From NCBI GenBank assembly GCA_025964775.1, contig JAOPYE010000040.1, positions 1-64,000 of the forward strand: 64,000 nt of DNA, read 5' to 3'. This DNA comes from Marmoricola sp. Lineage in GTDB: Bacteria; Actinomycetota; Actinomycetes; Propionibacteriales; Nocardioidaceae. A program made the translations under genes and the position numbers. Positions within the stretch are counted from its first letter, which is position 1. The number at the start of each line of letters is the position of its first letter. The notes beneath the pieces are model-generated. The model saw only the letters and a program-made list of their open reading frames with translations. It was not told the DNA's origin and made no database searches. Below are positions 51,439 through 58,441 of this stretch, piece after piece.

Positions 51439-52125
51439 GTGAGTGACCTGATCGACACCACCGAGATGTACCTCCGCACGATCTACGAGCTCGTGGAGGA
51501 GGACATCGTCCCGCTGCGTGCACGGATCGCGGAGCGGTTGCACCAGAGTGGCCCGACCGTGAGCCAGACCGTCGCACGCATGGAGCGCGACGGACTGGTC
51601 ACCGTCCAGGGCGATCGCCACCTCGAGCTCACCGAGGCCGGACTTCACGCCGCGACCCGGGTGATGCGCAAGCACCGTCTCGCCGAGCGCCTGCTGGTCG
51701 ACGTGATCGGCCTGGACTGGGAGCTCGTGCACGCCGAGGCCTGCCGGTGGGAGCACGTGATGAGTGAGAGCGTCGAGCGCAGGTTGCTGGAGCTCCTCGA
51801 TCACCCGACCGAGTCGCCGTACGGGAACCCGATCCCGGGGCTGGCCGAGCTCGGCGAGTCCATCGACGCCGAGGACTTCATGTCCGGGGTCGCGTCGCTC
51901 AGTGACGTCGCCGGTCCCGAGACCTCGCGGGTCCAGGTCCGCCGCATCTCCGAGGAGATGCAGAAGGACGAGGTCCTCATGTCGGTACTGCGCCGGATCG
52001 GAGCCCAGCCGGGGGAGTCCGTCGCCGCCGTGTCGACGCCCGAGGGCGTGCTGCTCGGCAGCGGTGGCGAGACGGCAGAGATCATCGACGAGGCGGCGCA
52101 GCACATCTTCGTGCACCGCATCTAG
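51439..52125 (+). CDS. DtxR/IdeR/MntR family metal-dependent regulator
   Basis: A 228-aa repressor. N-terminal winged helix: SDLIDTTEMYLRTIYELVEE, RIAERLHQSGPTVSQTVARMERDGLV; dimerisation and metal-binding region: HRLAERLLVDVIGLDWELVHAEACRWEHVMSESVE (Cys, His, Glu ligands like IdeR); C-terminal SH3-like domain. The Cys (EACRWEH) favours iron, as in IdeR/DtxR, over manganese. It controls siderophore or storage genes in relatives. GTG 51439. Confidence 0.93.
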   Translation: MSDLIDTTEMYLRTIYELVEEDIVPLRARIAERLHQSGPTVSQTVARMERDGLVTVQGDRHLELTEAGLHAATRVMRKHRLAERLLVDVIGLDWELVHAEACRWEHVMSESVERRLLELLDHPTESPYGNPIPGLAELGESIDAEDFMSGVASLSDVAGPETSRVQVRRISEEMQKDEVLMSVLRRIGAQPGESVAAVSTPEGVLLGSGGETAEIIDEAAQHIFVHRI

Positions 52126-52152
52126 TTCGGCTCTGCGAGCAGGGAGCCTCCG

Positions 52153-52419
52153 CTACCCGTACCGCAGTTGGGCTCGCGCCCGGGCTTTCGCGGCCTCGAC
52201 CTCGCGATCCTTCGGGGGAGCGCTGGAGGTCAGGTGCTCGAGCAGGTGGCGAGTGGCGTGGGCGACCTCGAGCACGGCCTCGTCGAAGGCGGCCTGGTTG
52301 GCCTGCGACGGCTTGGTCGTGCCGCTCACCTTGCGCACGTACTGCAGGGCAGCAGCATGCACCTCGTCGCGGGTGGCCGGCGGCTCGAAGTTGTGAAGGG
52401 TTCGGATGTTGCGGCACAT
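52153..52419 (-). CDS. DUF2277 family protein
   Basis: An 88-aa protein: MCRNIRTLHNFEPPATRDEVHAAALQYVRKVSG (quoted in parts: CRNIRTLHNFEPPAT; ALQYVRKVSG), the DUF2277 signature, ending EAAKARARAQLRYG. Function unknown; small helical, widespread in actinobacteria. TACGTT lies 6 nt before ATG 52419, which supports this start over upstream in-frame codons. Confidence 0.92.
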   Translation of the reverse strand: MCRNIRTLHNFEPPATRDEVHAAALQYVRKVSGTTKPSQANQAAFDEAVLEVAHATRHLLEHLTSSAPPKDREVEAAKARARAQLRYG

Positions 52420-52425
52420 GCCGCC

Positions 52426-52431
52426 AACGTA
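52426..52431 (-). promoter_or_regulatory. -10 element, leaderless start of DUF2277 gene
   Basis: TACGTT on the minus strand, spacer GGCGGC, then ATG 52419. Confidence 0.5.
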
Positions 52432-52492
52432 CGACGCCCGGGCCCGGAGATCACGCGGGATCGCAGGGGATTGGCTCGGGGTCAGGCGTGAG

Positions 52493-52498
52493 TAGGCT
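52493..52498 (+). promoter_or_regulatory. -10 element upstream of reductase gene
   Basis: TAGGCT, giving a predicted transcription start near 52505 and a 36-nt leader containing the ribosome site CAGGAG before GTG 52541. Confidence 0.4.
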
Positions 52499-52540
52499 GG
52501 ATGCGATTCCCGCTCTCTTCCTTTGGCCCAGGAGTACGCC

Positions 52541-53710
52541 GTGGCAGCAACGCGTGATTTCGACATCGTGGTCTTCGGAGCAACCGGCTTCACCGGTGAG
52601 CTCACCGCCGCCTACCTGGCCGAGAACGCCCCGGCGGACTGCCGCTGGGCGCTGGCGGGTCGCAACACCGAGAAGCTCGAGGCGGTCCGCAAGCACTTGG
52701 CGCGGCTGAACCCGGCCTGCGCGGACCTCACGCTGCTCCGTGCCGACACCTCCGATCCGGCCTCGATCCAAGCTGTCGCCGAGAGCACCAAGGTCGTCAT
52801 CACGACGGTCGGCCCCTACCTGCAGTTCGGAGAGCCGCTGGTGGCAGCCTGCGCAGCGGCCGGCACCGACTACGTGGACCTCACCGGTGAACCCGAATTC
52901 GTCGACCTGATGTACCTGGCCCACCACGACACCGCGCTGGCCAGCGGAGCCCGGATCGTGCACGCGTGCGGGTTCGACTCGATCCCGCACGACCTCGGTG
53001 CGATGTTCACCGTCGGCACCCTCCCCGCAGGTGAGGCGATCAAGGTCCGGGGTGTGGTGCGCAGCGGTGCCCAGTTCTCCGGCGGCACCTTCCACTCCGC
53101 CATGGGTGCGATGTCGCGCCAGGGCGAGGCCAGGAAGGCGCTGGCCAAGCGGCGCGCGAAGGAAGGCCGCCCCGAAGGGCGCAAGGTCCGCTGGGTCCAG
53201 GGCGCGCCGGGTCGTGACAGCGTCCTCGGCTACTGGTTGCTGCCGATGCCGACGATCGATCCGCTGGTCGTGACCCGCTCGGCAGCCGCGCTCGACTCCT
53301 ACGGTCCGGACTTCACCTACAGCCACTTCGCCGGCCTCAAGACCCTGCGCTACACGATCGGCGGCTCGCTCGCGGTCGGCTCGATGGTCGTCGCGGCGAA
53401 CATCCCGCCGTTGCGCAACGCGCTGAAGAAGCGGATCAAGCAGGGCGACGGTCCCTCGGAGTCGCGCCGTGCCAAGTCGTGGTTCACCGTCGACTTCGTC
53501 GGTGAGTCCGGTGGTACGACGGTCCACACCCGTGTGTCCGGCGGCGACCCTGGTTACACCGAGACCTCGAAGATGCTGGCCGAGGCGGCCCTGAGCCTCG
53601 CGTTCGACGACAACCCCCCGACGGCGGGCCAGCTCACGCCCGCGGTCGCCATGGGCGAACACCTGCTGGCCCGGCTCCAGAAGGCAGGCATCACGTTCCA
53701 GGTCGTCTGA
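52541..53710 (+). CDS. Saccharopine dehydrogenase-like reductase
   Basis: A 389-aa Rossmann-fold protein: FDIVVFGATGFTGELTAAYLAENAP (nucleotide motif GATGFTG, about residues 15-21), AGRNTEKLEAV, TTVGPYLQFGEPLVAACA and YVDLTGEPEFVDLMY, as in the trans-acting enoyl reductase/saccharopine dehydrogenase-like family. In mycobacteria a relative (Rv2953) reduces lipid intermediates. Here no polyketide genes adjoin, so the substrate is unknown. GTG 52541 follows CAGGAG. Confidence 0.9.
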   Translation: MAATRDFDIVVFGATGFTGELTAAYLAENAPADCRWALAGRNTEKLEAVRKHLARLNPACADLTLLRADTSDPASIQAVAESTKVVITTVGPYLQFGEPLVAACAAAGTDYVDLTGEPEFVDLMYLAHHDTALASGARIVHACGFDSIPHDLGAMFTVGTLPAGEAIKVRGVVRSGAQFSGGTFHSAMGAMSRQGEARKALAKRRAKEGRPEGRKVRWVQGAPGRDSVLGYWLLPMPTIDPLVVTRSAAALDSYGPDFTYSHFAGLKTLRYTIGGSLAVGSMVVAANIPPLRNALKKRIKQGDGPSESRRAKSWFTVDFVGESGGTTVHTRVSGGDPGYTETSKMLAEAALSLAFDDNPPTAGQLTPAVAMGEHLLARLQKAGITFQVV

Positions 53711-53725
53711 ACACCTCGCGGTCGG

Positions 53726-53798
53726 TGCCCCAGGCAGGAGTCGAACCTGCGACCTTTCGCTTAGGAGGCGGCTGCTCTATCCACTGAGCTACTGGGGC
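53726..53798 (-). tRNA. tRNA-Arg (anticodon CCU)
   Basis: A 73-nt cloverleaf on the minus strand. Acceptor GCCCCAG/CTGGGGC, D stem GCTC/GAGC, anticodon loop CTCCTAA (anticodon CCT, AGG codon), T stem GCAGG/CCTGC with TTCGACT loop. The 3' CCA is not encoded. The anticodon stem is GCCGC against GCGAA: three good pairs near the loop and two mismatches (G27-A43 and C28-A42) at its base. Confidence 0.93.
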
Positions 53799-54055
53799 CG
53801 GACGTGCTGCCGCCCTCGGCGCCTGCAAGTCGAGGGTGAGTCTAGTGAAGGTCAGGCGGTGCACTGACATGGGTGCCTGCAACGCCAGGCAACTTGATTC
53901 ACGCAGAATGCCCCGATTGGACTGCCCAAGAGACCGGCTTTTCCGCCGCTGATACGGATTCCCGATTTTGAGTTCTTTTCATCACGATATGTCCGATATT
54001 GCGGCCTAGACCGCAGCGGGGAAGCGTTGGTGCTAACGCCGTGCCAAGAGGTTCC
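53799..54055. other. Intergenic region with AT-rich patch
   Basis: After the tRNA there is no gene until the small ORFs at 54,056. Around 53,940-54,000 the DNA becomes AT-rich (GATTTTGAGTTCTTTTC, ATATGTCCGATATT), consistent with a promoter region for the surface-protein gene. I see no tRNA or terminator beyond these. Confidence 0.6.
53987..54014 (+). promoter_or_regulatory. ATATGTCC motif and CCTAGACCGC element
   Basis: ATATGTCC (53987-53994), GATATTGC, then CCTAGACCGC (54005-54014) within a GCGG-N6-CCGC palindrome. The same two elements (AATTGTCC and GCTAGACCGC) occur before the pilin gene, and ATATGTCC-CGATATTGC occurs before the flagellar genes. Confidence 0.4.
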
Positions 54056-54124
54056 ATGGACCATCGGCCGACGAATCCGTCGCCGTCGCATCACTGTCTG
54101 GTCCGTTCTTGGGGGACGAAATGA
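54056..54124 (+). CDS. Upstream ORF 1, 22 codons
   Basis: ATG 54056, preceded by AAGAGG, encodes MDHRPTNPSPSHHCLVRSWG plus two residues. Its stop overlaps the ATG of the next small ORF (ATGA at 54121-54124). Probable regulatory or coupling ORF; the peptide has no known motif. Confidence 0.45.
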   Translation: MDHRPTNPSPSHHCLVRSWGTK

Positions 54125-54189
54125 CAGGTTCAACCCGGTTACTCGGGAACCTACATCTACGAAAAGGATCCGGGGGCTACATCCCATGA
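54121..54189 (+). CDS. Upstream ORF 2, 22 codons
   Basis: ATG 54121, preceded by GGGGGACGAA, encodes MTGSTRLLGNLHLRKGSGGY plus IP. Its TGA (54187-54189) overlaps the ATG (54186) of the surface-protein gene. Ribosomes ending here would be placed on the main start codon, whose own ribosome site is weak. Confidence 0.5.
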   Translation: MTGSTRLLGNLHLRKGSGGYIP

Positions 54190-55277
54190 CCTACACATCT
54201 CAAGCCAACAAGCGCGGGCTTCGTCGCGTCGCGACGCTGCTCGCCGCGCTCGGCATGCTGGTCATGTCCAGCGGCCTGGTACTGATCATGTCGGCGTCCA
54301 GCGCGAATTCAGTGGCAGCGCCCAAATACTTCGTCTGCAAGTTCGTGACGACGCCCGGCGCCGGTGAGCACCTGCAGACGGGCCAGAACCCGATCGACGT
54401 GTCGGCCAACGCCATCCCCGAGGACCCGGTGGTCGTCGGCTCGTCCTTCGCCGACGCGCAGGGACGCTCCTTCGTACTGGCGCAGGACGTCGGCCAGCCG
54501 ACGCCCGACGTGAGCGCCTGCGTCCCGATTCCCAAGGATGCGACCGCGGCCGTGACCTTCGTCGATCCGGGCTGCGCGAACCAGAACACTCCGAGCTACT
54601 CCACGAGCGGTGACCACGTGACCTTCGCGGTGACTGCCGGAAGTGTCGCAGCGAGCACGAGCGTCACCGTGACCGCCACCGCTGACACCGGTCACGAGTT
54701 CTCGGACGGAAGCACCAGCATGGACTTCACCCATGCCTTCGGTGACCCGGTGAATCTCGAGGGCCCGCCGTGCGTGATCGTGGGGCCGCCGAACGTGGTG
54801 ACCCCGGTCGCTCCGACCTTCACCGACCCGACGTGTGACACTGCTCCGTCGTACACGCTGCCCAGCGCGCCGGTCCTCACGCGGAAGCTGACGGGCCCGG
54901 TGTTGCAGACCAAGGACGTCCTCGGCGTGGAGTACGTCGTGACGGGGTCCCTGACTTCTGGTGGCACCGTTGACGTCGACGCGACGCCGATCGCGCCGAA
55001 CGTCTTCGCGACTGATCCTGCGCCGACGTCGCACTGGGAGCACACCTTCACGACGCCGACCGGCTGCAGCACCACGGTGGTGTCTCCGCCGACGCAGGTG
55101 AAGTCCGTGCACCACACGGCCGTCACCCCGACGCTGGTTCACGCGGGCCTCATCAGCACGGCTACGCCGGACCTGCGTGGACAGCGCGGTCTCGAGCTGA
55201 TGATCGCCGGTCTCCTCCTCCTGGTTGCAGGTGGCGGACTCGGCCTGGTCCGCCCGGGTGGCAAGTCGCACAGCTGA
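54186..55277 (+). CDS. Secreted, membrane-anchored surface protein (sortase-linked)
   Basis: A 363-aa protein. Signal peptide: NKRGLRRVATLLAALGMLVMSSGLVLIMS, cleavage near ANSVA. The exported part is Thr- and Val-rich with several cysteines (YFVCKFVTTPG, SACVPIPKD, PGCANQN, PTCDTAPS), suggesting disulfide-stabilised Ig-like domains. The C-terminus ends with a transmembrane helix (LELMIAGLLLLVAGGGLGL) and a basic tail (RPGGKSHS), the layout of a sortase substrate, but no standard LPXTG is visible before it (TATPDLRGQRG precedes). A class F-like sortase follows. ATG 54186 begins the signal peptide; a TTG at 54027 in frame is unlikely. Confidence 0.82.
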   Translation: MTYTSQANKRGLRRVATLLAALGMLVMSSGLVLIMSASSANSVAAPKYFVCKFVTTPGAGEHLQTGQNPIDVSANAIPEDPVVVGSSFADAQGRSFVLAQDVGQPTPDVSACVPIPKDATAAVTFVDPGCANQNTPSYSTSGDHVTFAVTAGSVAASTSVTVTATADTGHEFSDGSTSMDFTHAFGDPVNLEGPPCVIVGPPNVVTPVAPTFTDPTCDTAPSYTLPSAPVLTRKLTGPVLQTKDVLGVEYVVTGSLTSGGTVDVDATPIAPNVFATDPAPTSHWEHTFTTPTGCSTTVVSPPTQVKSVHHTAVTPTLVHAGLISTATPDLRGQRGLELMIAGLLLLVAGGGLGLVRPGGKSHS

Positions 55278-55292
55278 TCCGAACAAGGAAGG

Positions 55293-55327
55293 GAGCGGCG
55301 CTCGCGGGAATCTCCGCAGCGCCGCTC
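55293..55327 (+). terminator. Terminator hairpin between surface protein and sortase
   Basis: GAGCGGCGCT (55293-55302) pairs with AGCGCCGCTC (55318-55327), 15-nt loop, tail TCAGCCTTCT. It lies 15 bp after the surface-protein stop, so the sortase has its own promoter (TAACAT at 55349-55354, 5 nt before its start). Confidence 0.6.
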
Positions 55328-55359
55328 TCAGCCTTCTCGTGGTCGGTCTAACATCAGAC

Positions 55360-56709
55360 GTGTCTCGCAAGCCTCGCAAGCGCCCAGTCCCGCGGAACCT
55401 CCCTGAGCCAGGGCAGGGTCCGCGGGATTTGGCGCGTGAGGCACCGGAGGAGCCGCAAGTCGAGGGCTGGATCTTCGATCCGCCGACCCAGCGTGAGGCA
55501 CCCGGGCTCGAGCAGCTCCCGATCGACGCCCTGGTGGCCGAGGCCCTGAAGGCGCGCAGTGCACCCGCTCCAGTCGTCTCAACTCCAGACTCCCCGGCCG
55601 GCGACTCCCCGGTCGCCAGCCCCCCGGTCGTCGAGCTTGCCGAGACGCCTGAACCGCCGGCAGAGACCTCCGAGGCCACCAGCACCGGCTGGGTCTACCA
55701 GGCCTCGGTAGGCGAGCAGTGGGCGCCCGGGGCCCAGGTGCAGGTCGTTCCAGCCCGGGACATGCCCGACATCGACGTCCCGGTGCACGAGGAGGAGCCC
55801 GAAGCACAGGGCTGGGTCTTCACCGAAGCGGCGACAGCCGAGCCGGAGACCGATCCGGGCTCCGCGTCGGACTGGATCTTCGCCGAGCCGCCGGCGCGAA
55901 CCTTGACGGTTGTCGCTGAACCCGAGAAGGAGCCCGAGGACCCCTTCCCGGTCGTCAAGAGACCGAGGATCGGCAAACGCCGTCGCGAGCTGCGTCCCGC
56001 CGAGCGGGCTCGGGTGCGCGGGATGCAGGTGGCCCTGGTCACGGTGCTGTTGGCGCTCTGTGCCGTGATCCCGTTTGCCGTGCCCCAGATTGCCAGTCTC
56101 TTCGGCGACGCGGTGCCGAAGAACCCGGGCGCCGTCATCACCGACCCGCCGGTTGCGCCGATCACGCAGAGCCCCCAGGTGCTCACGAGTCCTGCTCCGT
56201 CGATCGTCGCCCAACGCCTCGCCGCCGCCGGTGTTCCGCTCGAGGTCAGCGTTCCGCGGCTCCACGTCGACTCGGTGGTGATCCCGATCAGCGGTCAGAG
56301 CGGCGAGCTTCTCCCGCCGAGCGATCCCCAGGAGCTCGGCTGGTGGCAGGAGGGCCGGCAGGTCGGCGCCCGACAGGGGTCTGCCGTCGTGACGGGGCAC
56401 ACGGTGCACACCGGCGGAGGCGCCTTCGACCACCTCGGCGAGCTCGTGCCCGGCGACCGCATCCGGGTGCGCACCAGCGCGGGCTGGATCACCTACGAGG
56501 TTCAGAAGTCGCAGACCGTGACAGTGGCACAACTGGCAGCCACGGCCGATCAGATCTTCCAGCAAGCCGGGCCTGGAAGGCTCGTCCTGATCACCTGCAG
56601 CAACTTCAACGGAGTCGTCTACCTGACGAACTCAGTGGTGTACGCCGTCCCGATCAAGGACGCGCCGTTCGCGGCGGCCGGGGCGGGCCAGCTGACCCAC
56701 GGGACCTGA
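55360..56709 (+). CDS. Class F-like sortase with long cytoplasmic N-terminal region
   Basis: A 449-aa protein. Residues 1-225 are disordered, acidic and Pro-rich, followed by a basic patch and one transmembrane helix (MQVALVTVLLALCAVIPFAV, about 227-247), so this tail is in the cytoplasm. It carries four G/D-W-[IV]-[FY] motifs (W37, W111, W152, W172). The outer catalytic domain has His in VVTGHTVHTG, Cys in LVLITCSNF and a C-terminal strand near VVYLTNSVVY; the usual Arg is not obvious (N in LTNS). GTG 55360. Substrate is probably the upstream surface protein. Confidence 0.88.
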   Translation: MSRKPRKRPVPRNLPEPGQGPRDLAREAPEEPQVEGWIFDPPTQREAPGLEQLPIDALVAEALKARSAPAPVVSTPDSPAGDSPVASPPVVELAETPEPPAETSEATSTGWVYQASVGEQWAPGAQVQVVPARDMPDIDVPVHEEEPEAQGWVFTEAATAEPETDPGSASDWIFAEPPARTLTVVAEPEKEPEDPFPVVKRPRIGKRRRELRPAERARVRGMQVALVTVLLALCAVIPFAVPQIASLFGDAVPKNPGAVITDPPVAPITQSPQVLTSPAPSIVAQRLAAAGVPLEVSVPRLHVDSVVIPISGQSGELLPPSDPQELGWWQEGRQVGARQGSAVVTGHTVHTGGGAFDHLGELVPGDRIRVRTSAGWITYEVQKSQTVTVAQLAATADQIFQQAGPGRLVLITCSNFNGVVYLTNSVVYAVPIKDAPFAAAGAGQLTHGT

Positions 56710-56752
56710 GGCCCGATCCGGAACAAACCCGACTTTTCGCATTTCGAGAACG

Positions 56753-56789
56753 AATTGTCCATTTTAGTGCGACCGTTGGGCTAGACCGC
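56753..56789 (+). promoter_or_regulatory. AATTGTCC and GCTAGACCGC elements before pilin
   Basis: AATTGTCC (56753-56760) and GCTAGACCGC (56780-56789), 107-143 bp before the pilin start, matching the pair at 53,987-54,014 and the octamers at 15,065 and 41,235. Confidence 0.4.
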
Positions 56790-56895
56790 TATTCCGGGAC
56801 CCAGCGTTCCCGTCACAGCTACCACCGCTCGTAGTTAGCGTTCTAAGCCACAACGGCAGCGCTTGAGCTGCACCCACCAATCCGGGAGAAACACC

Positions 56896-57258
56896 ATGCG
56901 CAATGCTGTTAACAGGGCTCGTAAGTCCGAATCGGGCTTCACCCTCATCGAACTTCTGATCGTCATCGTGATCCTGGGCGTCCTCGCTGCGATCGTGGTG
57001 TTCTCGGTCAGCAATATTACAAACAAGGGCGACAAGGCGGCGTGCCAGAGCACGGTCGCGGAGATTGACACCGCGTATGAGGCCGCCGTTGCGCAGGGTA
57101 CTGCGACTTCGACAGCCGTCAACGTCTCAACGCTCGGGGCGTACTTCCACGCAGGCGTAGCACCCACAACAGTGACGAACACGGCGGGCACCACCGTGAC
57201 TCTGACCACGGTCGCCGCTGCCGACGCTCTCGTGGCATCCGGCGGGGGCTGCGCCTGA
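56896..57258 (+). CDS. pilA: Type IV major pilin (PilA-like)
   Basis: A 120-aa prepilin. Short basic leader MRNAVNRARKSESG cleaved before FTLIELLIVIVILGVLAAIVV, with Glu at mature position 5. Two cysteines (KAACQS and the terminal GGGCA) probably form the D-loop disulfide. GGGAGAA precedes ATG 56896. First gene of the pilus operon, separated from pilT by a hairpin, which would give more pilin than motor proteins. Its sequence is less GC-rich than its neighbours. Confidence 0.93.
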   Translation: MRNAVNRARKSESGFTLIELLIVIVILGVLAAIVVFSVSNITNKGDKAACQSTVAEIDTAYEAAVAQGTATSTAVNVSTLGAYFHAGVAPTTVTNTAGTTVTLTTVAAADALVASGGGCA

Positions 57259-57267
57259 TCTGAACAC

Positions 57268-57300
57268 GAGGAGGGCCGTCGGAGTACGGCGGCCCTCCTC
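57268..57300 (+). terminator. Partial terminator between pilA and pilT
   Basis: GAGGAGGGCC (57268-57277) pairs with GGCCCTCCTC (57291-57300), tail TCCGTCCC without a T-run. A weak terminator or mRNA-stabilising hairpin that would leave pilin mRNA in excess. Confidence 0.6.
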
Positions 57301-57324
57301 TCCGTCCCAGGAGAGGGTGAGTCC

Positions 57325-58425
57325 TTGTTCCATCATGTGCACCGCATCGGCGACCGGGTCGACCGCATGCTCGAGGCGCTCTGGGAAGCGCGGGGCACCG
57401 ACCTGCTGTTGACCGTCGGACTGCCTCCGATGATCCGGGTCGACGGGGAATTGAATCCGATCTCTGGCGAGGCATCGTTGCTTCCGGACGACACGAATGC
57501 GCTGCTTGCAGAGGTCCTCACGGCCGAGCAAGGCGAAGCCTGGTCACTGGAGCACGAGTACGACTTCTCATTCTCCTGGCGCGAGAATGCTCGGATCCGT
57601 GGCAACGCCTTCACCCAACGTGGGATGACCGCCGTGGCGCTGCGAATGATTCCCCGCCATATCCCCACGCCGGACCAACTTGGCCTGCCGACGATCCTCC
57701 AGGATCTGGCGCTCAAGCATCAGGGGCTCATCCTCATGACGGGCCCGACTGGCTCCGGCAAGTCCACGACATTGGCGTCGCTCGTCGACCTGATCAACAC
57801 GAACCGGGCATGCCACATCATCACTGTCGAGGACCCGATCGAGTACGTCCACGACCACAAACGCGCCGCCGTGAACCAGCGCGAAGTCGGGACCGATACC
57901 GGGACCTTCAACAAGGCACTGCGTTCGGTGCTGCGCGAGGACCCCGACGTCCTCCTGGTTGGTGAGATGCGCGACCTTGAGTCGATCGCGTTCGCGTTGA
58001 CGGTTGCCGAGACCGGTCACTTGGTGTTCGCAACGCTGCACACGAACGACACTGCCCAGTCGATTGGCCGCATGATCGATGTCTTCCCGGCTGAGCAGCA
58101 GGCCCAGATCCGGGTTCAGCTCGCGTCGGCGCTCAGTTGTGTGGTCTACCAGCGCCTGATCCCGAAGGTCGGGGGAGGCATGGTCGCGGCCTATGAGGTG
58201 CTCGTGGCAACCCCGGCCGTCCGCAACCTGATCAAGGAGGGCAAGACGCATCAGTTGCGCAACTCGCTGCTCACAGGATCCCAGGACGGGATGGTCACGC
58301 TGGAGCAGACTCTCTCTACCCTGGTGCAGGCCGGAATCGTGACCGAAGAGGACGCCATCGCGCGTAGCCTGTACCCCAAGGACATTGAATCCCGGCCGCG
58401 CTTCACCGCCGGCGCGAGCGCATGA
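57325..58425 (+). CDS. pilT: Type IV pilus retraction ATPase PilT-like
   Basis: A 366-aa secretion ATPase: Walker A GPTGSGKSTT, Asp box VEDPIEYVH, Walker B DVLLVGEMRD, His box TGHLVFATLHTND and the PilT-type AIRN...-like end VRNLIKEGKTHQLRNSL. No zinc-binding cysteines, as in PilT. It drives pilus retraction or twitching. TTG 57325 follows GAGAGGGTGA; the next in-frame ATG (57,367) would remove part of the N-terminal domain. Confidence 0.92.
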   Translation: MFHHVHRIGDRVDRMLEALWEARGTDLLLTVGLPPMIRVDGELNPISGEASLLPDDTNALLAEVLTAEQGEAWSLEHEYDFSFSWRENARIRGNAFTQRGMTAVALRMIPRHIPTPDQLGLPTILQDLALKHQGLILMTGPTGSGKSTTLASLVDLINTNRACHIITVEDPIEYVHDHKRAAVNQREVGTDTGTFNKALRSVLREDPDVLLVGEMRDLESIAFALTVAETGHLVFATLHTNDTAQSIGRMIDVFPAEQQAQIRVQLASALSCVVYQRLIPKVGGGMVAAYEVLVATPAVRNLIKEGKTHQLRNSLLTGSQDGMVTLEQTLSTLVQAGIVTEEDAIARSLYPKDIESRPRFTAGASA

Positions 58426-58441
58426 GGCAGGCAAGGACCCG

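Noticed and set aside
52451-53662. 403-aa minus-strand frame opposite the reductase gene
   Set aside because: Shadow of the high-GC coding strand; no ribosome site or motif.
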